Source: Bradyrhizobium sp. Ec3.3 | GTDB lineage: Bacteria; Pseudomonadota; Alphaproteobacteria; Rhizobiales; Xanthobacteraceae | Direction of reading: 5' to 3' | Length of the DNA: 32,479 nucleotides | NCBI RefSeq assembly: GCF_000472925.1 | Contig: NZ_AXAS01000075.1 | Span: 1 to 32,479 of the forward strand | Part shown: positions 1 to 7,193 of the stretch, one piece after another | Position numbering within the stretch: the first letter of the stretch is position 1 | Layout of the letters: each line of letters opens with the position of its first letter | Position numbers and translations under genes: made by a program | Notes under the pieces: model-generated | What the model saw: the letters and a program-made list of their open reading frames with translations, nothing else | What the model was told of the DNA's origin: nothing | The model's database searches: none

Positions 1-648
1 GACCCGGCCAAGGAATCCTGGCGCAACATAAACGCGATCGACGATCTGGTCCTCGAGATTCTCAATACCATGTCCCATCTCGTCATCGCCGGATTGCGCG
101 GCAATGCTGGTGCTGGTGGCGCTATGCTGGCGCTAGCGGCGGATCGCATCTATTCGGCCTCGGGAGTCGTCCTCAACCCGCATTACAGAGGTATGGGCGA
201 GCTTTATGGATCGGAATATTGGACATACTTGCTGCCAAAGAGAGTGGGGCAAGCGCGGGCTCTGAAGCTGACGCAAGCTTGTCAACCAATCGGAGCGCGG
301 GCAGCACGCGATATCGGTTTCCTCGACGAGGTATTCGGCGAAGACGCGCGAAGCTTTGAAGCCGAGATAAGAGATCGCGCCAGGCTCCTCGCCGCAAACC
401 CGGAATTTCGCGCTCGCCTCCGAAAAAAAAGCATGAGGGACGTATGGAAGACGAAATCGCGAGGCCGCAGCTTGTCTGTGCTTCTTGACCACCGAGCCGA
501 ACGCAGTGATCGGGCCAATCCGTCCGAAGGCAACGCCGGTGATCCTGATCACCGAGGAAGAGCACCACGACGGCATTCCGAGCTCGTCAAGTTTAACAGA
601 GAGGCATTGACACAGCTGCCCGAAACCACGTCGCGAGCTTCGTCATAG
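1..648 (+). pseudogene. hoxX: HoxX-type hydrogenase maturation protein, C-terminal part with damaged end
   Basis: The frame is open from base 1, so the gene starts outside the window. Residues around 95-290 match the crotonase-like C-terminal half of HoxX, including GNAGAGGAMLALAADR, SGVVLNPHY and LYGSEYWTYLLP. HoxX makes the CO ligand of [NiFe]-hydrogenase from a formyl-tetrahydrofolate donor through an N-terminal formyltransferase-like domain and this enoyl-CoA-hydratase-like domain. Similarity stops at a run of eight A (423-430). One extra A would continue as KKHEGRMEDEIARP, which looks more like a HoxX tail than the actual frame. The actual frame runs into foreign sequence (an SRAP remnant) and stops at 648. 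I read it as a 3'-truncated, probably dead gene. Identity is firm; the frameshift is inference. Confidence 0.72.
470..565 (+). pseudogene. SRAP/YedK (SOS-response-associated peptidase) sliver
   Basis: In the frame starting at 482 the DNA reads FLTTEPNAVIGPIRPKATP then VILITEEEHHD. This is the conserved central block of the SRAP (YedK/HMCES) family, which crosslinks to abasic sites in single-stranded DNA. Only about 30 codons are recognisable. No start, catalytic Cys2 or C-terminus is present, and the hoxX frame reads through it out of register. A second, longer SRAP remnant lies at 27565-28008 on the other strand. Confidence 0.6.
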
Positions 649-836
649 ACGTTCCCGAAAGCCTCAAGGGCCTCCGGCTTTGCGACATTGGTGACGATGC
701 AGAGATGCGCGAGTACGGTGGCAAGCGACGCCATCGCGTCGCGGGTAAATTCTTCGGTAACAGCATCATAAATTTTATCGAGCAACAACTGTTGCCTGCC
801 CTTCGTCCGTTTCCATTTGATCCGCTCAGGCTTCAT
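549..836 (-). CDS. Small hypothetical protein, probably with a replaced C-terminus
   Basis: A 95-residue frame beginning MKPERIKWKRTKGRQQ. The first ~70 residues look like a genuine helical protein (KIYDAVTEEFTRDAMASLATVLAHL, shortened here to its start: KIYDAVTEEFTRDAM). The start at 836 was chosen because upstream codons are not protein-like; there is no strong ribosome site. From about residue 70 (after NVYDEAR) the frame crosses the edge of the SRAP sliver, so the last ~25 residues are likely a junction artefact. Function unknown. Confidence 0.45.
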   Translation of the reverse strand: MKPERIKWKRTKGRQQLLLDKIYDAVTEEFTRDAMASLATVLAHLCIVTNVAKPEALEAFGNVYDEARDVVSGSCVNASLLNLTSSECRRGALPR

Positions 837-1397
837 GTCAGGCTCGCGTAGTTGCGGGTTGAGCACGCCAGTCTTTTACGCCAGTCCCTTGGTACGCAGC
901 TGTGATCCGCGTCACTTGGGCGCCGAAAATCCCAATCGGGAGTGCGGTTGTTCCATTTTTGGCCGTGAGATAGAGCCCGGGCTCCTCCTAGGAGCCAGGT
1001 GCTTGCGTCAATGGGAAAATGGGCCTCTCCCTCAGCGCCGGACCCTATTTTGCCCGACCCGGCCGAGCCGGTTTCAAACTGCTGGACTTAAAGGGGCGGC
1101 CGCCGCCGAGGTAGCAGGAGGAGGGTGCATTCATCGACGTCCGCTATGCCCGGTCGCGACCAAATTCGCCCGATTAGGTCCGGCACGGGCCGACGGAGAA
1201 CGTTTCGGACTGCCCCAATTGGGCCCCTCGCTTACGTACCCTGGTGAACCGACTGCGGTTCCGACGGAATAAGCACGAAGCCATTTTCCTATTTCGGCGA
1301 AGACGGGCTGAAACGATTCGGGATCAGAGTTCAGTGCACGATACTCGAAATGAGGTCGATCCCACATTCGATCAAGCCACTGATAGGGAGAAGCGAA
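837..1397. other. Gene-poor stretch holding a dispersed repeat
   Basis: No convincing gene. It contains a 7-bp stem hairpin at 980-996, one copy of repeat module Y (1072-1168), and just before it a short GTCAATGGGAAA match to the end of module X. On the minus strand a GTG-started frame (1418 down to 1131) has a plausible stretch (WLDRMWDRPHFEY) but overlaps the start of the next plus-strand gene and has no ribosome site, so it is not called. Confidence 0.5.
1072..1168 (+). repeat. Dispersed repeat module Y, copy 1
   Basis: About 97 bases beginning TTTCAAACTGCTGGACTTAA and ending near CGCGACCAAATTCG. It matches 5418-5517 at roughly 85-90% by eye, with small indels. Not coding. Function unknown; it belongs to a modular repeat seen again around the CDF transporter. 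Confidence 0.75.
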
Positions 1398-1628
1398 ATG
1401 ATCATTGACAAATCTCACCCCGCTCTTCTCGCATTTGCAATTTTCGCGATCAGCAGCATTGCACTTACCCCAGGCTCAGCGGCTGTCGCCAAACCTACAG
1501 TTCACCCGGACGCGCGAAACCATGGAATTCACGCGCGGGATCGTGGAATTCACTGGACGCCTGAACTGAGCGCGCCGGCGGCGCAACGCCTAATCAATGA
1601 TCCCTTAGCAGACATCTTGTTGGGATGA
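1398..1628 (+). CDS. Small predicted secreted protein
   Basis: 76 residues. The N-terminus (about residues 1-31) is a signal peptide: short polar start, hydrophobic LLAFAIFAISSIAL, then small residues GSAAVA before a likely cleavage. The mature part is about 45 residues with the internal echo HGIHARDRGIHW. The ATG at 1398 follows AGGGAGAAGCGAA, a usable ribosome site; the earlier in-frame ATG at 1350 lacks one. No family recognised. The 3' end abuts IS110-derived sequence, so the C-terminus may not be original. Confidence 0.45.
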   Translation: MIIDKSHPALLAFAIFAISSIALTPGSAAVAKPTVHPDARNHGIHARDRGIHWTPELSAPAAQRLINDPLADILLG

Positions 1629-1766
1629 TGAAGGAGGCCGAGAATGGGATCGTCCGAGCCCTGCCAGCGAGCCAAACTGGCAGCAAGGCACCGAAGACAA
1701 AGGGGCATCATGTCAGACACTCAACAGCAAGATCGCCGTTATCGGCATCGATATCGGCAAGAATTC
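1625..1766 (+). mobile_element. IS110-family element, 5' sliver
   Basis: From 1723 one frame reads NSKIAVIGIDIGKNS, the N-terminal DEDD-motif region of IS110 transposases (first Asp in GIDIGKNSFHVVG of complete members). It breaks off inside GAATTC (1761-1766), where the reversed dsrE-like pseudogene begins. A start-like ATGTCAGACACT at 1711 is out of register with the motif by one base. A C-terminal IS110 fragment is found 17 kb away at 18948-19125; nothing shows they come from one copy. Confidence 0.6.
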
Positions 1767-2170
1767 GTGTCCTCGGCATCGGTGTTGATTCTGATGCCGG
1801 GGAGCAAGTCGGTGTTGCCCCAGTGATGAGCTTTTGCGGTGGCCCCGCATAAATTCGACGCGTACCCAGCGCTTCATCAAGTCTACCACAAGATCCTTCT
1901 AGGGATTGCCGGTGGCGATGTTACGATTAGCATTGTAGTCGCTATCATGCAGCATCACATGGCCGGCATTCGTGTGAAGGTGGCAATGACCTCCGACTCG
2001 GCGTTCGAGTCGGCCATGTCGTTTGCAATGAGCTGAAGGTGGAAAATGGAGGCCGGCAGATCACCTTCGAACGTCAACGCGCCGATGCTATATACTGTCT
2101 TCACGTCCTTGAGCTTCACCGGAATATCGATGTGAAGCGGCTTCTCGTAGGCGGACATATCAATGCTCAT
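1766..2170 (-). pseudogene. DsrE/DsrF-like small sulfur-carrier family protein, decayed
   Basis: Joining frames gives a coherent protein: SAYEKPLHIDIPVKLKDVK, then LTFEGDLPASIFHLQLIAND, then NAGHVMLHDSDYNANRN, then CGATAKAHHWGNTDLLPGI. The CGAT segment and overall pattern fit DsrE/DsrF-like (YchN) proteins, many of which carry sulfur on such a cysteine. The reading is broken three times: a one-base loss near 1977, a TAG at 1899-1901, and a one-base gain near 1851. It then ends at the IS110 junction at about 1766. It lies 40 bp downstream of the metallo-hydrolase on the same strand and was probably the last gene of that operon. Confidence 0.7.
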
Positions 2171-2209
2171 CACGGAAGAAAGGGTGGTGACAATAATACG
2201 AGAGAACTG

Positions 2210-3181
2210 TCAGACGCCCTCGTAAACCAGCCGGGTGAAGAACGACGGGGTGATGAGGAACTGGCCCCACTTCGCATCGAACGCCGCGGTCGGTTTGGCG
2301 GCAATCGTGTCATCGAGCGAGCGGCCCCGCTGCTTGAGCTTGCCGACATTGTCGCGGATCGCGACAAGCATGTCGCGATAGGCCGAAAGTTCGGCCTTGT
2401 TGCTGACCGGGTTGCCATGGCCGGGGATGACGATCGTCTTGTCGGTTACTGCGGCGACGTTCGCCTCGGCGGCCTTGATCATCCCGTCGATGTTTCCGCC
2501 GGTTGAATAGTCGATGAACGGATAGATGCCGTTCCAATAGGTATCGCCGCAATGAAAAATGTCCGCCTCGGAAATCGTCACCGATAAGTCGCTGTCGGTG
2601 TGCGCAGGACCGTAATATCTAAGGAGAAGCGTGGACTGGTTGAGCTTCAGGGTTTTCTCAGACGAAAAGGTTTCGGTCGGAACGGCCGGCAGCGGAGAAG
2701 ACGGGAAGTCGAAATCCCAGTCCTCGACTCTCTGGGCGACCAGCAGATGCTTGTGGGTGTTCTCATGGGCGATGATGGCTGCCCCTTCCGCATTCAGCCA
2801 CTGATTGCCGTCCGTATGATCGAAGTGCCAGTGCGTGTTGATGAGGTGGGTAACCGGATCGCGGCTCAACCCATTGGCAGCCTCCAGGATGCGCGGACGG
2901 GATGCGGTGATCCCGGCATCAATGAAAACCTTGCCGTCGGCGCCTGTCATGACGGCAATATTGCCGCCAGACCCCTCGAGGATGCTGACATTGTCGCTCA
3001 GCTTGTGGACCTTAATGGGCGCTTTGGCGGCGTCGTCACGGATCAGGTCCACGATGTTGCCGGCTTCCGCGAAAGCCTGTCGCGGCGAGAGCCAGCCGCC
3101 GGATGCCGCCATTGTGGTCGCCGCCATGCAGCACAGACAGAATCCGCGTCGCGACATGATATGCTGATTGAGGGACGCCAT
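2210..3181 (-). CDS. Tat-exported MBL-fold metallo-hydrolase
   Basis: 323 residues. A twin-arginine signal (SRRGFCLCCMA, residues ~10-38, ending AFA) predicts export to the periplasm. The mature protein has the metallo-beta-lactamase signature HWHFDH at 117-122, a later metal-ligand HTDSD block, HCGDTYW and IPGHGNP, all expected metal ligands of the fold, so a two-metal hydrolase is likely. The substrate cannot be told. The start at 3181 has AAGGAGAG six bases upstream. It follows the chloroperoxidase-like gene by 134 bp on the same strand and precedes the dsrE-like pseudogene. Intact. Confidence 0.88.
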   Translation of the reverse strand: MASLNQHIMSRRGFCLCCMAATTMAASGGWLSPRQAFAEAGNIVDLIRDDAAKAPIKVHKLSDNVSILEGSGGNIAVMTGADGKVFIDAGITASRPRILEAANGLSRDPVTHLINTHWHFDHTDGNQWLNAEGAAIIAHENTHKHLLVAQRVEDWDFDFPSSPLPAVPTETFSSEKTLKLNQSTLLLRYYGPAHTDSDLSVTISEADIFHCGDTYWNGIYPFIDYSTGGNIDGMIKAAEANVAAVTDKTIVIPGHGNPVSNKAELSAYRDMLVAIRDNVGKLKQRGRSLDDTIAAKPTAAFDAKWGQFLITPSFFTRLVYEGV

Positions 3182-3273
3182 GGGTCTCTCCTTATGGATG
3201 TCCGCAAAGGGTCCAGACGCCAGGGATGCGGCCACGCGCTTGCTGTTTGCAATGTGATCGATGGGCATGGCCT

Positions 3274-3305
3274 GCCGTCGGCCGCGCTCGCGCGCGGCCG
3301 ACGGC
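3274..3305 (-). promoter_or_regulatory. Perfect intercistronic hairpin
   Basis: A 14-bp perfect inverted repeat (GCCGTCGGCCGCGC and its complement) with a TCGC loop lies 11 bp after the stop of the chloroperoxidase-like gene. No T-run follows on the minus strand, so it is not a classical terminator. It may limit readthrough into, or set relative mRNA stability with, the downstream hydrolase gene. Confidence 0.6.
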
Positions 3306-3315
3306 TTGCGATGTG

Positions 3316-4140
3316 CTAACCCTTGATGAACGCCAAGAGGTCGGAGTTGATGGTCTCGGCCTCTGTTGTCGGCATGCCGTGCGGAAACCCCTTGTAGGTC
3401 CTCAGCGTGCCGTTCTTCAGAAGCTTTGCCGACAGCGGCGCGGAATCAGCATAGGGCACGATCTGGTCGTCGTCGCCATGCATCACCAGCATCGGCACGT
3501 TGATCTTCTTTAGGTCCTCAGTGAAGTCGGTTTGCGAAAACGCGACAACGCCGTCGTAGTGCGCTTTCGCGCCACCCATCATGCCCTGACGCCACCAGTT
3601 CAGGATCACGGCCTGCGATGGTTTCCTGTCAGGCCGATTGAAACCGTAGAAGGGCCCCGAAGCGAGGTCGAAGTAGAACTGCGACCGGTTGGCAGCCAAC
3701 TGGCGCTGCAAATCGTCAAACACGGACTTCGGCAGCCCGCCCGGATTGCCAGGCGTCTGTACCATCAAGGGGGGCACGGCGGAAAGGATCGCGGCCTTGG
3801 CCACGCGGCTTTCGCCATGACGAGCGATGTAGTGCACGACCTCGCCGCCGCCAGTGGAATGGCCGACATGGACGGCGTTCTTCAGGTCGAGATGCGCGGT
3901 GACCGCCGCGAGATCGTCAGCATAGTGGTCCATGTCGTGTCCGGTACCACCCTGGCTCGAGCGCCCATGGCCACGGCGGTCATGGGCAATGACGCGAAAG
4001 CCGCGGTTGAGGAAGAACAGCATCTGCGCATCCCAGTCGTCAGCCGACAGCGGCCACCCATGGCTGAAGACGATGGGCTGTCCCGAACCCCAATCTTTGT
4101 AAAATATTTCGGTACCGTCTTTGGTGGTGATCGTGGGCAT
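3316..4140 (-). CDS. Non-heme chloroperoxidase/arylesterase-type alpha/beta hydrolase
   Basis: 274 residues, the usual length for the cofactor-free haloperoxidase/esterase family. Visible are the oxyanion HGWP near 28, nucleophile elbow GHSTGG with Ser95, acid HGDDDQIVP with Asp225, and His254 in FPHGMP, so the catalytic triad is complete. Members hydrolyse esters and, with acetate and peroxide, form peracids that can oxidise halides. No signal peptide; cytoplasmic. AGGAGG lies six bases before the ATG. It is the first gene of a minus-strand set followed by an MBL hydrolase and a broken dsrE-like gene. Confidence 0.9.
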   Translation of the reverse strand: MPTITTKDGTEIFYKDWGSGQPIVFSHGWPLSADDWDAQMLFFLNRGFRVIAHDRRGHGRSSQGGTGHDMDHYADDLAAVTAHLDLKNAVHVGHSTGGGEVVHYIARHGESRVAKAAILSAVPPLMVQTPGNPGGLPKSVFDDLQRQLAANRSQFYFDLASGPFYGFNRPDRKPSQAVILNWWRQGMMGGAKAHYDGVVAFSQTDFTEDLKKINVPMLVMHGDDDQIVPYADSAPLSAKLLKNGTLRTYKGFPHGMPTTEAETINSDLLAFIKG

Positions 4141-4562
4141 CGCGAACCTCCTGCTTCGCTAAACTGCGTGGACCGAGCCAAGAACAGAACCAAGGGCTCG
4201 GCAGGTGCTTCGGTGCTACGTGATATTCGCGCAAGGCTCGGGCAATTGCTAGCTAGCTGTCGTTAGAGGTCGTTCGAGAGCGGCGGCACTTTTCGTGCCA
4301 CTTTCCACTATGGCACTCCTGCTGACATTCGTAGCGGCGTCCTTTGGTAGTCCGCGCGCCAAGGAAAGTTTGGCTACGCGCACTGGGAAACGTCTAAGGC
4401 TAGCAAAAAAGCTCGATCACGCTGGATACGCGTCTGTCTCAACTAGATTGAAGAGGTTCGATGGAGAGCGCGATTAGTGCCTCTCGTAAACCACGATCCG
4501 AGGAATCGAAGTCGCCTTCGGGTCAGACTCGGAGGTTCACGCCGGCGCGAACCAAGTCCGTG
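4141..4562. other. Upstream region without a supported gene
   Basis: Holds the promoter side of the chloroperoxidase-like gene. A plus-strand 60-residue frame at 4295-4477 is arginine/lysine-rich at its end, has no ribosome site and matches no family I know. A short inverted repeat GGCACTTTTCGTGCC occurs at about 4284-4298. Confidence 0.4.
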
Positions 4563-4614
4563 GTTCCTTTGGCCTATCTATAGGGAGAACCCCCAGCAGG
4601 TGATTTCGTCAATG
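4563..4614 (+). repeat. Dispersed repeat module X, copy 1
   Basis: 52 bases starting GTTCCTTTGGCCTATCTATA and ending TGATTTCGTCAATG. It is repeated almost identically at 5949-6001, with one extra C in the C-run. It sits 70-80 bp before the CDF transporter start. Confidence 0.85.
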
Positions 4615-4692
4615 CCAAAAGGGCGGCATGGGCTTCGGCGGCGGCTGATTGATGCCTTGTGGCTCCACCGGCTTGGCGCTTACATGTCGTAC

Positions 4693-5337
4693 ATGGCCGA
4701 TTGCTGCTGTTCCCCTCCGCCTCTGAACTTGGGGCCTCCAAAACAGACCGCTGCACGCCGGCGGGCGCTCTGGGCGGTCCTGGCCATAAACGCCGCCATG
4801 TTCGCGGTTGAGGTTGCTGCAGGCGTTGCAGCGGGATCGGCCTCCCTTCAGGCAGACGCCTTGGATTTCCTTGGCGATGCCGCGAACTATGGCATCAGCC
4901 TGCTCGTCGTTGGGATGGCACTTCGATACCGCGCCTCCGCTGCGCTCGTGAAGGGCGCGACCATGGGTGTGTTCGGACTATGGGTAATCGGTACCGTTAT
5001 TTGGCACGTTTGGGCCGGCACGCTGCCTAATGCCCTCACGATGGGAGCTGTAGGCGTGACGGCGCTGCTGGCGAACGTTGCGTCTTTCGGGCTGCTCTGG
5101 GCGCACCGGCACGGCGATGCGAACATGCGCTCCGCTTGGATCTGCACTCGCAACGATGTGCTGGGCAATCTCGCCGTACTGCTCGCTGCGGCCGGTGTAT
5201 TCGGCACCGGGACGGGATGGCCCGACTTGATCGTCGCCGTCATTATGGCCTTGCTGGCCATCCAAGGGGCGACCGTGGTCGTTCGGCATTCTCTCGGAGA
5301 ACTCCGGTCCGGCAGCCTGCTCCAGGCGAGCATATGA
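4693..5337 (+). CDS. Cation-diffusion-facilitator-type metal transporter, short form
   Basis: About 214 residues. It starts MADCCCSPPPLN, a cysteine-rich possible metal-sensing tail, then has roughly six hydrophobic segments (first: LWAVLAINAAMFAVEVAAGV). The paired signatures SLQADALDFLGDAANY and CTRNDVLGNLAVLLAA correspond to the CDF transmembrane metal site, with Asp ligands. The cytoplasmic dimerisation domain of ordinary CDF proteins is absent. An ATG nine bases upstream (4684) is an alternative; neither has a clear ribosome site, and the longer open frame upstream runs into repeat X. The stop codon at 5335 lies inside a second copy of the repeat tail. It probably exports a divalent metal. 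Confidence 0.8.
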   Translation: MADCCCSPPPLNLGPPKQTAARRRALWAVLAINAAMFAVEVAAGVAAGSASLQADALDFLGDAANYGISLLVVGMALRYRASAALVKGATMGVFGLWVIGTVIWHVWAGTLPNALTMGAVGVTALLANVASFGLLWAHRHGDANMRSAWICTRNDVLGNLAVLLAAAGVFGTGTGWPDLIVAVIMALLAIQGATVVVRHSLGELRSGSLLQASI

Positions 5338-5557
5338 TTTCGTCAATGGGAAGCGGAGAAATCTGCGGGTCCCATAACGCCCACTGGGCCCCTGCGCGTA
5401 AGCCCCGACCCACCCAATTTCAAACTGCTCGACTTAAAGGTGGCGGCCGCCGCCGAGGTTACAGCTGGAGGGTGCGTTAATCGACGTCCGTTGTGCCTCG
5501 GTCGCGACCAAATTCGGCCCCGTACCGAAGTGTCGCGATGGGCCCAAGAGGCGACAT
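5335..5557 (+). repeat. Composite repeat: X tail, module Y copy 2, module Z copy 1
   Basis: The TGATTTCGTCAATGGGA end of module X is at 5335-5351, module Y at 5418-5517 (compare 1072-1168), and module Z (AGTGTCGCGATGGGC, then AGGCGACATC) at 5529-5557. The order X-Y-Z suggests one composite repeat of about 220 bp. No gene is visible up to 5640. Confidence 0.7.
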
Positions 5558-5640
5558 CAACAGAGGCCGTCTTAGAGCATCATGGAGACGGCACAGAGCA
5601 ATTTGATAGTCATCAGCGCCTTGGCAAATTAGTGCCACGG

Positions 5641-5943
5641 TCACCAACTGAGCATTTCAGGAGCCCTATCATCCTCCTGCGGGAATGGCTCGTGGGTCTT
5701 ACGACCGAGAAAGGTGTCGAGCATAGGGGCCTTAAGCGCTTCCACAGCACTCGCCACCGGCTCGCGCATGCGGGCGTTTTGCTCCGCAATCTCGAAGGCC
5801 GAGCTGTGGGCGTGAAAAATGTTGGGTTGTCGGGCAAGGCCGCGCTCCCTGTTGTGCAGGCGGGAGCGCGCTTGGTCTCTCAGCCACCGGACGCCTACGG
5901 GCAGAGCCTCGGCCGGTGATGAGTAGTAAACAGCACATGAGAC
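5641..5943 (-). pseudogene. Hypothetical protein remnant without a start
   Basis: One minus-strand frame, ending at TGA (5641-5643), reads as a coherent protein: GVRWLRDQARSRLHNRERG, QPNIFHAHSSAFEIAEQ, VASAVEALKAPMLDTFLG, HEPFPQEDDRAPEMLSW. It has no in-frame ATG or ribosome site before running into repeat module X at 5949, so it appears to have lost its 5' end. I do not recognise a family. Conceivably it initiates at an internal ATG (MREPVASAVEALK), leaving a 48-residue product. Confidence 0.45.
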
Positions 5944-5948
5944 GTTGA

Positions 5949-6038
5949 GTTCCTTTGGCCTATCTATAGGGAGAACCCCCCAGCAGGTGATTTCGTCAAT
6001 GGGAAATTAGTGTCGCGATGGGCACACAAGGCGACATC
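5949..6038 (+). repeat. Composite repeat: module X copy 2 joined to module Z copy 2
   Basis: Module X at 5949-6001 (compare 4563-4614) is followed directly by GGAAATTAG and module Z at 6009-6038 (compare 5529-5557). Module Y is missing here, which shows the modules recombine or are lost independently. Confidence 0.75.
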
Positions 6039-6078
6039 GCCCGTTGGCGTCATATGATCGCCCGTTGGCGTCATATGA
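6037..6078 (+). repeat. 21-bp tandem duplication
   Basis: Two perfect head-to-tail copies of a 21-bp unit beginning TCGCCCGTTGGCGTC and ending ATATGA. The unit starts at the right edge of module Z. The stretch to 6258 has no supported gene. Confidence 0.9.
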
Positions 6079-6258
6079 AAGAGGCCGCCTATTCCGATGG
6101 CTGTAATTCCTTAGAATTGAGCCAGCGCTCGATGCACTCGGATGCAGAGCCGCATCACGTAAACAGTGGCTTTGAGGGCGTAATGCCGGAGGTTCCGACG
6201 TGAAACGGTCGTGCGAGGCCGGAGTTATCGTAACGAACGATGTCGTCGGAGGCGCATG

Positions 6259-6963
6259 ATGGACGCTCACACACTGAAGCCGGCCGCAACCCTAGCGAAG
6301 CTCGCCAGAACTCCATTCGCCGGCGAAAGCCCGGAGTACCGCACGGCGCGCGAGGCGCTGGTGGCCGAGGAAATCGAATTCCGCCGCCACATGACGCGGC
6401 TCTCCGAACAGCGCCGTTCGCTTCCCCCCGGTCCTGTCATCGAGAAGGACTATCGCTTCAAGGACGCCAACGGCTCCGAGTCGGGGCTCATGGACCTGTT
6501 CGGCAGACACAACGCGCTGGTGACCTACTTCTGGATGTTCGGGCCGCAACGCGAGCGACCGTGTCCGATGTGTACTAACTGGCTCGGCGCGGTGAATGGC
6601 AACGCGGCCGACATCAAGCAGCGCGTCGCGTTGAAGGTGCTCGGCCGCTCGCCGGTGCCGCGACAACTTGCATTCGCGCAGGAGCGCGGCTGGCGCAATC
6701 TGGATTTCGTACAAACCATCGGCGACGACTACGCCAAGGATATCGGGTCGCTGAAAGGCGACGGCTCGGAATGGCCGGCGATCACTGTGTTCAAGCGCGA
6801 CGGGGATAAAGTGCGGCTGTTCTGGGCCGCGGAGATGACGGCAGATATGGCCGATCCGGGCGAAGACCCGCGTCTGGCTCCTGACGTCGCCTCTTTGTGG
6901 TCGATTCTGGATCTGACGCCAGACGGACGCGGCAAGGACTGGTATCCGAAGCTGAGTTACTGA
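6259..6963 (+). CDS. DUF899 family thioredoxin-like protein
   Basis: 234 residues, normal for the family. Hallmarks are ALVAEEIEFRRHMTRLSEQR, EKDYRF, LVTYFWMFGPQRERPCPMC and a C-terminal LWSILDLTPDGRGKDWYP. The CPMC pair (residues ~102-105) is the likely redox-active dithiol; the family is predicted to be dithiol-disulfide oxidoreductase-like, but its biological substrate is not established. GGAGG sits six bases before the ATG at 6259; the ATG at 6256 is only three bases from it. No signal peptide. It appears monocistronic and intact. Confidence 0.88.
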   Translation: MDAHTLKPAATLAKLARTPFAGESPEYRTAREALVAEEIEFRRHMTRLSEQRRSLPPGPVIEKDYRFKDANGSESGLMDLFGRHNALVTYFWMFGPQRERPCPMCTNWLGAVNGNAADIKQRVALKVLGRSPVPRQLAFAQERGWRNLDFVQTIGDDYAKDIGSLKGDGSEWPAITVFKRDGDKVRLFWAAEMTADMADPGEDPRLAPDVASLWSILDLTPDGRGKDWYPKLSY

Positions 6964-7193
6964 GAGCGACCGTTGCGCGGAGGAAAACGCAATCTCGAAA
7001 TGGCGTTGTCCGCCATCGGGTCAAAAGCAGATATCAGCCAACAATCCTCGTCCGCTCTGGATCAATCGCGACAGAGCTGGCCGGGCAGATATTCCGGTGA
7101 TGTCCGCTATGCTGGAAACTGGGACATCGATCTAACAAATGCGAATGGCCGAGTCTGACCTAGTGGGGACTTTGTTGTACGCATCCGGTGACG
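6964..7193. other. Non-coding left flank of the IS4 element
   Basis: No gene found. The text (GGTCAAAAGCAGATATC, TGATGTCCGCTATGCTGG) resembles degenerate intergenic repeats I associate with rhizobia. It shows no trace of the missing 5' half of the ATP-grasp gene that lies on the other side of the insertion sequence. Confidence 0.4.

Noticed and set aside
1131..1418. Minus-strand frame with WLDRMWDRPHFEY
   Set aside because: Partly protein-like but GTG start without ribosome site, runs into repeat Y and overlaps the start of the better-supported secreted protein at 1398.
2600..3319. 239-codon plus-strand open frame over the MBL hydrolase gene
   Set aside because: Arginine-rich translation antisense to a clear metallo-hydrolase with signature motifs; a shadow of high-GC coding DNA.
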